From Bactericera cockerelli (taxonomy: Eukaryota; Arthropoda; Insecta; Hemiptera; Triozidae): a DNA stretch of 64,000 nucleotides. Made by a program: the position numbers and the translations under genes. The stretch is from the NCBI GenBank assembly GCA_024516035.1, contig CM044963.1:21515321-21579320 (forward strand), in the 5' to 3' direction. Positions 31,501 to 42,890 of this stretch are shown here, piece by piece. The stretch's first letter is position 1. Every line of letters begins with the position of its first letter. The notes under the pieces were generated by a model. The model did no database searches. It was given only the letters and a program-made list of their open reading frames with translations, and was not told where the DNA came from.

Positions 31501-33691
31501 CATCGTTGGCGTTAGGAAGAGCATCCAGCGGTAAAAAATGTGCCATAACCAATTATTAAACTCAACCATTTGGTTGAACAACGTCGACCCTGCTTGAGCG
31601 GGATAAGACATAGTAAAAGACGAAAATTAATTTTAGTGTCGAGTTCTACTTTGTTGAGTAATGTCGTTGTTTCACATTGAATACATTTTTCTTACTTATT
31701 TAATTTCTGATAATAATTTCTTACCGTACTTAGCTTATTGAAAAGCGGTTAGGTACTTAATTTCAATCCCTCATAGGGAATTCTATGAAATGGTTGAGTA
31801 TAGGAAACAGGAGCACTCAGGAAACTAATTAAACAAATTTAAATTCTCCAAGAAATCCATGGAAACTTTCTAGGAGTGTAATTAATTATCCAACTTGTCA
31901 GGAACACCCATGTTTTTTTTTATGGGAGAGGGGTTTCTTTTATACTTGGTTAAGTTCAATTTTTAGATTTTTTGTTTCTAGGAAAGATGTTTTAGCCTAA
32001 TTTCTAAAATTCAATTTTTGTTTTTTTTTTTTAATTTTAGTTTGTTTTTTTGCGGATATATAAGAGCGCAGGGTTGAACCCTCACCTTAACTACACCGGT
32101 GGCTACAGTGTACAAAATAAAAAGGGCTGTGAAAGACTCATAATGAAAAAAGTAGAAAATGGATACCTGTACCTACTTGATACTAGTAGCATTAGGTATA
32201 TGTACTTGATGTTCTTATGAAGAGGTTTCTAACTCTGAAAAAGAAATTAGGTGAAGAAGAGACAGAATAAAAAGAAAAAGAGAAGTATGGATGGATGAAT
32301 GAAGAAGAAAGAGGATGAAGGAGAGGGAGACAGATAAAGGAATAAGAGAGAAAAAGATAAAAACATAGAGAGAGAGAGAGAGGTTTTAGAAACCTTTGTA
32401 CAGAAACTAGAAACTTGAGGTTTGAAGAGATTTTGCAACAACAAAAAAAGTCTGCGTTGAAATCTACGAACTTTCTCCACTCCCAACTTTATCATCTGAA
32501 GTGGTATTACTGAGAGTTCTCAAATTAGAAATGAAATAAAATACTTACATTCACCTTCTACCTCTACCACTTTAGAAAGTTTCAGAATGGTTTTTTTATC
32601 TAGTTTAGTGAAACTAGCAAATAATAATTTATAAAAAGTAAATTGTTTACCACTTGGCAAATAATTAATATTACTCTCTGTTTTGTGTTGAAAAAATTAA
32701 TCTGAGAGCTCGTTCAAAACCTGACGATCCAGGGGAAAATGAATTGCAAGAAACTAGGCCATTTCCTACTATGAATAATATTCTTTATACTCGAATTGGC
32801 GTGATTTTCTGCTGTTTTCTTAATATTTTTCTTATTAACATATACATAATAGGTATATTATGATTTTTTTTAGAAAAACTCACACCGGAAATTTTTTGTT
32901 GACCGAATTATTATTTACCAAAAAGCACATTCTCAACCCCAGTTTCAAACTGGGACCCAAATTAGGTGCTCCATAAATTTAAACTCCCCTAGACTGTTCT
33001 ACAGGTAGGTAAATGTGATAAAAAGTTTTTTTTTTTTCTTGTATGGTTCCTTCTGGCCTGTGTATTCTATTTTTCTTTATTCTGTGATATGTTCTTGTTT
33101 GTGTTGGTATTTTTTCTTGAGTGTTTTTTATTTATATTTTTTATTTCTTGGTGGGGGGTTGAGTTGGTGATCTTAATGATATTGTGTTTATTGTTGTTGT
33201 TTATTATTTCTAATTTTTCTCTTCTTTTTTTGGTACGGGGGTAAGATGGCATCAACCGACCTATTGGTTACGAGTACGCTGCCTTGTCGGTCGAGATGCT
33301 GAGATCGGTCATCTAAGATGAACGAAGTTACTTGTATTAGCAACCTATAAAATTAAAATTTTGCATTGACTAAATCAGTCGTCAAACCCTTATAATAAAA
33401 CCATGACTTATACAAAAAGTTAAAAAGTTAGATCATGTCAAAGGCCTCTTCATAATTAATGTTGTTAACGCAACATAATACAATATCTAATATAAGTTAA
33501 AATAGGTATGAACAGCATTTTCGATTTGAAACTGACTTCATAATATCTAAAAAAAATTATTAATAAAGAATTATAGATTATAGAACTTTTCGATTTTTGA
33601 ATGATAGTTTCGAATCGGGTCACGTCAATTTTCGCAAATTTTTGGCATAGTAGGAGAATCAAGCTGATTTGATTTTTTCTTTTTTCCACAG
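31501..33691. other. Intron 2, 3' part: AT-rich, no gene seen
   Basis: It contains a small GA-rich patch (about 32260-32390) and a damaged family C SINE head (33256-33310, ACCGACAAGGCAGCGTACTC on the minus strand). A pyrimidine-rich tract leads to the exon 3 acceptor. I see no other exon. Confidence 0.5.
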
Positions 33692-33874
33692 GTTTCATCG
33701 TAGTGGCGGCTTGCGTCATGACATTTGAAGCGCGTGACAGTGCTGCCAAATCGATACTAGCGCGCTCTCACAAACCTCTGAGTCACGTGACAACTGGCTC
33801 CTCCCTCCATCGACACAAGGTGTCACCGAACAGAAACGACAGTTCACGAAGACACACGGGACCTGGGAATCAAA
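33692..33874 (+). CDS. TMEM200-like protein, exon 3
   Basis: The acceptor TCTTTTTTCCACAG ends at 33691. GT completes the split Gly codon from exon 2, and the exon ends one base into a codon at CAAA|GTGAGT. It encodes the rest of TM2, GFIVVAACVMTFEARDSAAK. The membrane helix is followed by an acidic-basic exit (FEARD), which corresponds to the E-x-R-D after TM2 in TMEM200 proteins. A basic, Ser/His-rich cytoplasmic stretch follows (HKPLSHVTTGSSLHRHK). Together with exon 2 this gives the TM2 signature GPIVMGIGGFIVVAACVM. Confidence 0.92.
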
Positions 33875-34200
33875 GTGAGTTTACGCCTGAGGGCGAAGTT
33901 AGAATAGAATACTCGTTGCATTTTCTTTAGTCTAGCATGACATCGACCTTATGTGCGGTTTTACTCTTGTAATGTGAGACGTGACATCAACCTCATCTAT
34001 TCTGAGGTCGATTTTTTTTGTGACGGAGGTTTCTTGTTTGTCATTTCACACATGCTTTAGAGTGCAAAAGGTTAATTGCGGGCCAGAATGATCTGGTAAT
34101 AGTTGTGTGTAAAAAAATTCTAAAACGTTGAAAGAGACCTTACACACGGGATTATGGAAACTATAATTTTCTGACCCAGTTAGAGACCATCAGAGCAATT

Positions 34201-34262
34201 TATTATTATATTATTATTATAGAAAGCTTTATTAGGTAAAACAATAATTAACAATAATTATA
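34201..34262 (-). repeat. Family H repeat, part 1 (split by a LINE)
   Basis: ATTATTATTATAGAAAGCTT and TATTAGGTAAAAC are the tail side of family H. The other side resumes after the LINE at about 35700. Confidence 0.5.
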
Positions 34263-35540
34263 AGGCCTATTTCTATCCTACCAGTCATCAGCAAAATATT
34301 TGAAAAATTTCTGTCCGACCAAATTTGTTCTTACTTTAACTATTTTAAACTCTTCTCTCCTAATCAGTTTGGTTTCAGAAAATCTCTTTCAACAACTGAT
34401 GCCATTGACTTTTTTAATAAATTTATATCGCAAACATACGATGAAAAGTTATATTTACATGCAACCCTATGTGATCTTTCACGTGCTTTTGAATGTTTAA
34501 ACCATTCGATCTTATTAGAAAAGCTCAAGCATTATAAATTTAATAATCTCAGTATTAATCTAATGGCATCTTATTTTAAGAGAAGGTGTCAACAAGTACA
34601 GTTAGGGAACACTGTCTCAAACATAAAAATAGTATCCACGGGCGTGCCGACCGGTTCCATCTTGGGGCCCCTCCTCTTCTTGTTGTACATCAATGATCTT
34701 CCTGTAAACCTGCCCCAGTCGGCTAATGAAATGATTTTTGCTGATGACTCCACCCTTTTCGTACAAAGTACAAATGAGAACTCATTACTGGCCAAAAGTA
34801 GGGAAACTCTACAGCGGGCACAGGACTGGTTTAATAGTAATAGGTTGCATTTAAATCGCACAAAGACACAGGAAATTGTTTTTAGTTTACGTCGAATAAA
34901 CTTCCCTTTAAACCCTCCTAGTGTAAAACTTTTAGGATTTTTTATTGATCCCCAGCTAAAGTGGCATGCCCACATTGATCATGTCGCGGGCAAGTTAAAT
35001 AGTCGATTGTTTTTACTTCACCAATTAAAAAATCAAGTTTCTCCCACTGTATTGAAAAATGCATATTATGGCTTATTTCATTCCTTACTATCATACGGAT
35101 TGCTTCTCTGGGGCCATACCACTTACAGCCAAAAATTATTCATTCTACAGAAAAAAGCAATCCGTATTCTGGGTAGACTGCCATATAATGAACATGCCAA
35201 ACCAACTTTTATAAGAATGGAAATTTTAACACTCCCATGCATGTTCATTATTCAGTGTCTAACCCATTTAAAGAAGCATAGGGACCAATATACTTCATTT
35301 GAAAATGTCCACTCTCATAATACGAGGCATAGAAATAACTTAGTCATTAATAATCATCGTGTTAATGCAGCTCGAAATGGTCCCAATTATCATGCTATTA
35401 TATTGTTCAACAAATTGCCCCCACATATCAGGGACTTGCCACCAAAGTTATTTAAAACATGTATCACTAATTTTCTTAAAAAGCAGGCTTTTTATTCCTT
35501 AGAAGAATTTTTGAGTTGCAGCTTGAGTGATATGGTCTAA
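34263..35540 (+). CDS. Reverse transcriptase, C-terminal 425 codons, frame intact
   Basis: The frame is open from RPISILPVISKIFEKFLSDQ, the first RT block, to TAA 35538-35540. Later blocks are QFGFRKSLSTTDAI, the first catalytic Asp region LCDLSRAFECLNH, GVPTGSILGPLLFLLYINDL and the catalytic FADDS. A post-RT region with LLSYGLLLWGHT follows. It would copy element RNA by target-primed reverse transcription, but the endonuclease and the ATG are missing. No stop or shift over 1.28 kb suggests recent insertion. CR1 versus Jockey cannot be settled by eye. Confidence 0.85.
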   Translation, partial: RPISILPVISKIFEKFLSDQICSYFNYFKLFSPNQFGFRKSLSTTDAIDFFNKFISQTYDEKLYLHATLCDLSRAFECLNHSILLEKLKHYKFNNLSINLMASYFKRRCQQVQLGNTVSNIKIVSTGVPTGSILGPLLFLLYINDLPVNLPQSANEMIFADDSTLFVQSTNENSLLAKSRETLQRAQDWFNSNRLHLNRTKTQEIVFSLRRINFPLNPPSVKLLGFFIDPQLKWHAHIDHVAGKLNSRLFLLHQLKNQVSPTVLKNAYYGLFHSLLSYGLLLWGHTTYSQKLFILQKKAIRILGRLPYNEHAKPTFIRMEILTLPCMFIIQCLTHLKKHRDQYTSFENVHSHNTRHRNNLVINNHRVNAARNGPNYHAIILFNKLPPHIRDLPPKLFKTCITNFLKKQAFYSLEEFLSCSLSDMV

Positions 35541-35692
35541 CTCACAATTTACTTAGTTTGTTACTTCTTAAATTCTATTATGTCTTCTTTTTCTTCTTCT
35601 ACCCCATTTCTGTATCTGTATTTGACTTGTGTAAACAAATTTGTAAATTTGATGTACATCAATAAATAAATCTTATCTTATCTTATCTTATA
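34263..35692 (+). mobile_element. CR1/Jockey-like non-LTR retrotransposon, 5'-truncated
   Basis: The element starts abruptly inside its reverse transcriptase domain and ends after an AATAAATAAATC 3' UTR with a short tandem TCTTA tail. Tandem short-repeat tails instead of poly(A) are usual in CR1-group LINEs. It splits a family H repeat in intron 3 of the TMEM200-like gene, on the same strand as the gene. Confidence 0.8.
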
Positions 35693-35699
35693 TACACCG

Positions 35700-35866
35700 G
35701 CAGCTAATTTATTTAAAAAAAAATTATATACAGCAGAATTCAATGAAATATAAAGAGAAACAAAAAGATTAAGCAAATATACAAGAAAAAAAAAGAGAAT
35801 GAAGTTAATGTCCTACCTAAAGGGCGGGGTTATTGCCTGTGGCAATCTCTTCCACCCAATGTTGTA
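35700..35866 (-). repeat. Family H repeat, part 2
   Basis: GTCCTACCTAAAGGGCGGGG and TTATTGCCTGTGGCAATCTC with TTCCACCCAA give the conserved end of family H, continuing the copy at 34201. Confidence 0.6.
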
Positions 35867-35931
35867 GTAGCTCACGTTGCTACTACAAGAACAATCCCTC
35901 AAATAAAAACACTTTTTTCTCTTATTTCTAG

Positions 35932-36222
35932 ATGGTTCACCCTGTACAGACATCAACCGACGGGCTCTCACCCAGGCCTTCATTCAGTTCTCCAAGAATC
36001 TCCACCAGAACAACTTGGACAAGAGCCTCCTCTGTAGTCCCAATCTGAGCACCACGAGCCACATCCCCGGGGGAATAAACAAGAGCCCATCGGCGCCCAA
36101 TCTCGTGGACCTGGCCAAAGTTCTCGGGGGAAGTGGCCCGATCTCGCCCAAGACGTATCAGTTGTCCCCCCGCATGGTCGGCTGTGAGAAAACGAGTCGA
36201 AATTCGCTGCATCCTCTTACAG
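35932..36222 (+). CDS. TMEM200-like protein, exon 4
   Basis: The acceptor TTTTCTCTTATTTCTAG ends at 35931. AT completes an Asn codon from exon 3, and the exon ends one base into a codon at ACAG|GTAGAA. The 97-residue product is cytoplasmic tail. It begins GSPCTDINRRALTQAFIQFS and contains Ser/Pro-rich short motifs (SLLCSPNLS, KSPSAPNLVDLAKVL, ISPKTYQLSP) that look like phosphorylation or docking sites. No enzymatic domain is visible. Similar SPNL-type repeats are common in tails of membrane scaffold proteins. Confidence 0.9.
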
Positions 36223-36653
36223 GTAGAACTTTATTTAAATTCATTTTAATAACTGAATAATGTCAATCATTAAATTTTATGTGTTTCAATTTTTTTTTTT
36301 TAGTCTAAACTGTGAAAATTTATTGTAAATTGTTGAGTTGACTTAGAAGGATTCAATCTTTGATATGTTTTAGAGTCCTGAATAATACTCCTGTCAGAAT
36401 GTGGGGGTTTTTTCTTCCTTTGGCTAGAAATTGTACCAGCTCACCACATTGAACTCACCAGACCTTGGTTGCGCGGGAATGTCGGCCTCGCTTGTTTGAA
36501 AGAAATAGAACTCATTAATATCCCGTACCTATTCGTATCATAACTGTGATTCTTCGTATCATAACTGTGATAACATTTTCACATATGGGGTTACGTGAAA
36601 TGTATTAGACTACTTTTAATTTTATCAAATTCGACACCCGATTTTCTCTCCAG
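36223..36653. other. Intron 4 of the TMEM200-like gene
   Basis: A 431-base intron with donor GTAGAA and acceptor GATTTTCTCTCCAG. CGTATCATAACTGTGAT is duplicated in tandem at about 36533-36570. No SINE is present. Confidence 0.85.
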
Positions 36654-38142
36654 GTGGTGGCTGTGCTCTGCTCAACCCTCACATTCTGCCGCGCCAAGCA
36701 GTCTCCATGGACGTTCCCGACTACCACTCCCCCTCTTCCCCTCCTCGCTCTCGTCACATGAGCCGCCAGGGCTCTCACCAGGGCTCCAAGGAGTCAATGG
36801 ACTCCGCCGCCCACGGCTCACAAGCCTCCATGGCCATGGACATTCACATCCCCAACGACTGCCCCGTCACGCTCAGAATCCGGGACGCACGAAGCGTAGC
36901 GATACTGCACGAAGGCACATGCTTGTGCGACAGACCCCGATTGAAAACGAAGACGACGACGAACCGCGTTGCGTCAAGTGTAGCGAACATTTCCGAAAAA
37001 GTTCGAAGCTGGACGTACGACTTTGCACCAAGTGTGGTGGCGATGATTTGCTATTGATCCCGAGGAATTTCACACCCAAGTCGAGTTTCGACGAGTACAT
37101 ATCTCGATCGCAGAGAGGAAGTGCGGCCGATATCCCCATTAAAGATCAACTGGCGAGTCTTGTGGCTACTCAGAAATTCAAGGTTAAGCGCTCAAACACG
37201 ATCGAAGACTCCAAGATCCGTCGAAAGTCCGACAGTTTCTACAAGCGCAAAAGCTCAGGCACCGCTCAAGAGAAAATTCTCAAGCACAAGACCAACTTGT
37301 CTAAGTCACCAACCAATTCGGTGCGGTCATTCGGCGAGAAACGATTGTCAAACGTCAACTTGAGTAATCAGTTCAAGAGCTCGAACGAGTACTTAAAGAT
37401 CTCCAACTTGAAAATGAATGACTTGAAATCAAGCTACGGCGGAAGTCCGACAGGTTCCCGGAATCGACTCAACTCTAGTCATGAGTTCCTGAAAACATCC
37501 AGAGATAGCGCTGGAGACACTTACCTCTTGGTGAATACAGACGATGAAGAATCGGTTTCTGACAATAGCCGAATGTCCCAGAACAGATCTTGCTTACTCC
37601 AATCTAGTCGCAATTCCTATGACAGCCGCCAGTCGAGCATCAACAACGACGATTTTCTACGTCAGACAGGCTCTAATAGTAGACTGTCAAGTCGACAAAG
37701 TAGTCGACAGTCCGACGACAGACTAAGGGCGGATGTCAGTCGGCAGAGCAGTCTCAGAGAAGAACTGAAAGGTCGACTAAGTCCTACCCTGGAGCAGCGA
37801 TCGAATCCACAATCAACCCACTTGTGAATTATACAAATCAGGAAAGTCCTCTCCCATTGAAAATTTACCGTTAGCTCCTTATGATGCAAATCTAGAACAA
37901 ATTCTCGAGTCACATTCCAATGAACTACAAGGACTGTTGATTCAGCTGATGCTGTAAGTTGTTCCGTTGAGGAATCGAAAGAGCTCACACAAAAACCTGA
38001 ATCTTCTCAAAACGATGATATGACAGATAATGTTGGTGTCACTTCTAGGCAGTTTTCAAACCCAAACATTGATTTTCATAATGTGTCTATTGAGATGATT
38101 GATAAAGATGATGATTTGCCTGATAGTAGTTTCAAAGAGTAA
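36654..38142 (+). CDS. TMEM200-like protein, exon 5 (last), three frame breaks
   Basis: GT completes the Gly codon from exon 4, and the frame starts GGCALLNPHILPRQAVSMDV. It continues SPSSPPRSRHMSRQGSHQGS to CPVTLR near 36876. There coding moves to another frame: TPIENEDDDEPRCVKC, a CxxC-x13-CxxC zinc-ribbon-like pair (CVKC...CTKC), then a long Ser/Arg/Asn-rich tail (SSRQSSRQSDDRL). That frame stops at 37825, but coding continues in a second frame (SGKSSPIENLPLAPYD to ELQG) and again in the first (TVDSADAVSCSVEE) to TAA 38140-38142. Each break is one base beside a short run. All segments are acidic/Ser-rich and codon-like, so one exon with indels is likelier than several genes. Confidence 0.8.
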
Positions 38143-38252
38143 AACTAAGCTCAGAACCCAAATAATTAGACTGGAAGTTGACGTTCAATTCATTGTCACG
38201 TCAAACTTATTAATGACCATTCTTATAACACAGTCACGCTTAGCACAATAAA
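38143..38252 (+). promoter_or_regulatory. 3' UTR start with first AATAAA
   Basis: After the TAA the sequence turns AT-rich. AATAAA at 38247-38252 is the first canonical polyadenylation signal; others follow near 38718, 38735 and 39341, so the true 3' end is not fixed. Confidence 0.5.
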
Positions 38253-41200
38253 ATTGATGTCCTTCTTAATTTTGAAAAGCAGTTTAAAATCGAACATTAT
38301 TTTAAGCAAGATTTTGTTCGAGTCAACTATAAAAAGGCAAAAAGTGGAACTTAATTAATACTTGGCAAAACAAAATTAAAAATAACTATCTGATGTATGT
38401 TGAAAGATTCAATTGATAAGTTTTATCAAAATCAACTATTTACATTGCTTTCAAATAACACTACCATTACAAAATAACATGAAAAACAAACTGTTCTCCT
38501 TATTTTAAAATTGTACAAAAGTGTTCTTTTACTTTGCTCTTTTTCTATGAAATTTTCACTTTACTGCTCAATATCTAAACGAAGCTTTCAATTACTTCTG
38601 AGAATTTCAGAGATATCTGAAAAAATAGTAGAACTTAGCCTTCGTACTGAACATTTTGTCTTGTTGGAAATTACCTGCGTAAAGAGGGCAATATTTTGAA
38701 AAAATATGATTTAGTGCAATAAAAAAAGTGCAATAAAAAAAAGAATTAATGAAGGCAAATTTTTACATTATATTCTATCTTTAGTTACAAATAAGCAAAA
38801 TTTGGGCCCAGCTATACTATTTTGTCTATGCTTGAAATATTTTTTCAAGACAAAATTCTCAGTTTATAAATACGAACTCTCTAAAATTTTCAAAAAAATT
38901 GTCCCCTAGTTAGGCATCCTTTTTCATGACATCCTTTTCAAGTTCCCTTCTCATCAATTTCTATCTTTAAGGGTAAGATAATTTTCAAATATTGAAAAAC
39001 CTAACAATATTTACCCGTCTTGATCTATCCAATACACAGGGTAAAATATAAATGCCAAAATTTAACATAGTATTAAACAATGTTTTTATAAATGAACATG
39101 GTAGATATTTAATGTATGTATTAGAAACATTGTCAGATCAATAATTAGAGTGTAGACGATTGTTACAATCCAAAGAAGTAGAATTTACCCTTCGTTATAT
39201 TTCAAACAACTTTGACTATGTCCAGTAAATAATACAGAAAATAAAGAAGATAAGTCTTTACTTTAGATTTTATAATTAGTTTATTTGACACACAACAAAG
39301 TAAGATGGTTTATTGTTTATTTTAAAACTTAATATACAAATAAATGTATAATGTGTCATTAAAAGTTAGTTGTATTTTAAAACACATAACTATAGTTCAC
39401 ATGTTTAAATTAAAACATTTTAAAACCAAGTAATACAACTATAATAAAAAAATATACACTATTTTTTTAGTGTCATTTATTTGATAATAAAAAAAATGTG
39501 TTTAATTTTTATTATAGTTGTATTACTTGGTTTTAAAATGTTTAAAACATGAGGACTCTAGTTAAGTGTAAAAAGCCTAAGATCAAGAAAAGATTTCTCT
39601 TCTTTATTTTGTTTTACTTAATATTTAATGTTTGTTTCTATTCTCTACATATCATTTAAGCTATCGTCCATATCTCAAAGTGATTCCCTTCTTCAAGTCA
39701 AATATTTTATGATTGTCTTAGTAATCTTAGAAGTGACATCAGTAGCTTAAGCAAACCCGAAACCTAGAGGTCAGTAGTTCCAGCTCAAAGGATGATTGAT
39801 TTTAGTAAGTTCAAGGACACTATTGTTGTCACAACTACCGGCGTATCAGTAATTTTATTGTTATCATCACACATAATATATGAACACCTTCAAAGCCCAT
39901 CTTAAGTACTTGGAAATGAAAGGTGTTTAATATTTTTCAAGAAATTCTTCAAACTACTGATTGCAAATTATTATTATTTTTCTTTTCCCTTAAACCTTTT
40001 CATTATTTTCTTTTGATTTTGTGTTTTGTACTTTGTCAACATTTTAAAAATTAAGATAAGACACATTCTTGATAGTCTATTTCCAAGAGACACGACTTTA
40101 AATAACAGGCATTAAATCCGTCTCAATTTACATTAACAGAGAGAAATATTCAATTTTTAGTTTTACTTCTTAATAAATCTCTTTATATCCATCACGTCCT
40201 TGCTTTATTTTTTTTATAAAAATTATTATGAGTGATTAAAGTAAAAATATTGACTTTGATTATTACAAAACTTTTCGTAAATTAAATTCAGAATTTGAGA
40301 CCTCCAGATGAATATTTGGCTCAAAAAATGGAAATTTTGCACGAATTTTGAAATGGATTTACCTATACTTTTGATGTGTTTTAGAAATCGACATGTAAGT
40401 ATGTTCATTTTTTATTTTTTTAAATAGATTTGTTGAGTCCTTTTTACAACAACAACTTTTTATCTTTCCATTGATAGGTTGGTATAGGTTACTGTCAAAG
40501 ATATTACAAAAGTCTCTAAATGAGTTTTGATTTAATTTTGCACAACGATGTCCAATTATTTTTAGCAGATTACAGAGTAGATGCGATTGACTCTAATGAG
40601 TGTGAAACTTATTCATTTTCATTTAGAAGTATAGAGTCACATAATTCTGTTGGATGAAAAAAACTTCGCACTTTTTGAATCTAGAATGATCCAGCCTGTT
40701 GGTCTTCAGTACCTATTTAATGTTTTTAACACCCTTTTATTGTTTATAAATAGTAATACAATTGTTCACATAATATTAAAATAACATTGTTTGAAAAGTA
40801 ACAAGTTGTGATTTAGAGGTTACGATTATTACGTAACGGTTTTATGTGAAATTATATTTATTAAAAAAATGATATTTTTATCATAATTTCGTGAAACATT
40901 ATTAAAAAAAAAATTGGCACCTCATAAGAAAAAAACATTTGCGTTCAATATCAAATCTAATAATTGTTGTTCTATAAATGATTAATGAAACTCTCGCATT
41001 TTTTTTCTTCTTATAATTACTTTAAACCCCAGAGGATATTGCCATGAATACTTTTAAAAAAAAAATAAAAATAGGAAGACGTTACTTTTCAAACAACTCT
41101 TGGTTGAAATATAATTTGTTGTTGTGTTATAGATGTTTTTTATACATAAATATTATAAAGAAGATCACAAACTTAAAGATTTTTACTATATGTCATATGG

Positions 41201-41855
41201 TGTATTTCGATACGTTTTGTACCTAATAGTATTTTATCTATAAACGTTCATTAAAATCTCATTTAAATTCAATCAAACACAACTTATCTAAAATTATTTT
41301 AAAGTATTTTATCTGTCACGAAGTTTTGGGAACAAGAACATGAATAAGTATTTATATATTTTTAAGTTTGTGATCGTTTCTTAGCTAAATAAATACAAGT
41401 ATTATTACTACATATTTTAAATATTTATTTAGTGAGTATGATTTTGAATGTTTTAGTTGAGAGAAATAAACGATATTAAAATTATGATGAAAATTGTGCC
41501 ATCTCTTCTATTTTTTTCTATTCTTTTCAGAAGCGTCAAATTAATATCAGTGATACCCACCGAACTTTTGCTCTTTTCATTTATAGTATCAGAGCTCGAA
41601 ATTACACATTCACTTACCAAATTGTATCAAAAAATCGAGTGCATCACTCACGAGTTATAAAAATTGAACATTCAAAAAGTTGGAGGTCAAGCGCAAGATT
41701 TTTATATAGGTATTTATGTAAATACGATATAAATATTTCCTATTATGAATGACGCAGATACTTATTAAATACACGGCGCTCATACAAACAGGATTCCTAA
41801 TAATATTAATATAGTAAGTCCATAGTTTCATGAACTCAAATACTTGAAAATCCAA
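38253..41855. other. AT-rich DNA downstream of the TMEM200-like gene, no gene seen
   Basis: Short open frames lack coding character. The stretch could include an extended 3' UTR. A badly diverged family C SINE is near 39735-39840 (GTAGCTTAAGC, CCTAGAGGTCAGTAG). The hairpin at 39414 is the only strong structure. Confidence 0.5.
39414..39542. repeat. Perfect 37-bp inverted repeat with 55-base loop
   Basis: AACATTTTAAAACCAAGTAA... at 39414-39450 is matched without mismatch by its complement at 39506-39542, and partial pairing continues outward. It may be a small MITE or a transcribed hairpin in the distal 3' UTR. No copy was found elsewhere in the window. Confidence 0.75.
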
Positions 41856-42100
41856 TCTCTATATATTATAAATGTCAAAGTCACTGACTGACTGACTGAC
41901 CACTGACTGATCATCGCTCTACAGCCCAAACCGTAAGTCCTAGGAAGCTGAAATTTGGTAGGTAGCTTTGTCTTATAGTCTAGATGTGCAATAAGACGAG
42001 ATTTTTCGAAATTCCCACTACAACACCTGCCATTGGCGAAAAAGGATTTTTTGCTTTCACGGCCATGCCTCGGCCCGCAAAGCGGGCGACAGCCCGCTAG
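41856..42100 (+). mobile_element. Helitron-like non-autonomous element, copy 3
   Basis: TCTCTATATATTATAAATG start after A. The end is hairpin GCGGGC-GACA-GCCCGC then CTAG before T. It is the best-preserved of the three, with an ACTGACTGACTG stretch near the 5' end. Confidence 0.7.
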
Positions 42101-42369
42101 TATTATTATATAAACTACTGTCCACAGTGTGGCTTGTTACAGCAGCGATCTTGTAAAGAGGTCAATCGTTCGAAATCCAAGTATTCTCACACTCACTTTG
42201 TAGAGGCAATGAAGTAACATGAATCCGATGAGATAGTTTTTAATCCTACAGGGTGCAAAAAATGAGAATGTGAGAGATTTCTCTCACAACCGTACTGATT
42301 GCGGGTTAAACTCCCGTTGTGGTGGTCTGGCAACACCGCTCTCGGAGTTTAAAAGTAAACATGTAAAAA

Positions 42370-42427
42370 AGCTAATGTCCTTCCTAAAAGGCGAGGTTAT
42401 TGGAGGTTGCAATCTCTTCCATCCAAC
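42370..42427 (-). repeat. Family H repeat, conserved end only
   Basis: TAATGTCCTTCCTAAAAGGC and TTGCAATCTCTTCCATCCAA match the conserved part of family H. Confidence 0.5.
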
Positions 42428-42472
42428 AATTTTTTTAAAAGTTATTGCTATTTTATCTACATAATAATACAA

Positions 42473-42620
42473 ACCGATCTCAATAGCTTGATCGATAAGG
42501 TGGCTGACTTGTAACCTGGAGGTCGGTGGTTCAAGTCCCGGTTTCAGCGTAGATTTAGTAGAGCGAGTTAGAGTAGATGTGACATCACGAAAGTTTTTAA
42601 CACAAATTAATATGATAACT
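42473..42620 (+). mobile_element. tRNA-headed SINE family C
   Basis: One of the best copies: CAATAGCTTGATCGATAAGG, GGAGGTCGGTGGTTCAAGTC, GTAGATTTAGTAGAGCGAGT and tail TTAATATGATAAC. Confidence 0.85.
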
Positions 42621-42659
42621 TAACTTAACTAAAGTCTAGCCTCGTATCTTTTGTTGTTG

Positions 42660-42890
42660 CTGTAGTCAGCTTGGCTACAGCTGGAGGGGTGATGGTCTTC
42701 AGCCAACTCAAGTAGAAAAGTTGGCTCGTTCTAAACCACATATTTCTATGTGTGATAAACCATCGTGAGAACTTGGGGAAACTACAAGCTAGCCAACCTT
42801 GCTAGTTAGGGTTTGGATAGTCTGTTCTTTGTTTATAGTATTCTAGCGAGATACTGGTCTTCTCACTGTTTAACGTCAGCCAGACATTCG
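42660..42890 (-). repeat. Interspersed repeat family E, longer copy
   Basis: 42775-42890 matches 13687-13800 in reverse (GAGAAGACCAGTATCTCGCT on the minus strand). The 42660-42774 part has no partner here. The class is unknown. Confidence 0.55.

Noticed and set aside
36595..36870. Use of the ATG at 36595 as the start of a 410-codon gene
   Set aside because: The first part of that frame is intron and out of frame with the phase-matched exon. Only its later part is coding, after a frame break.
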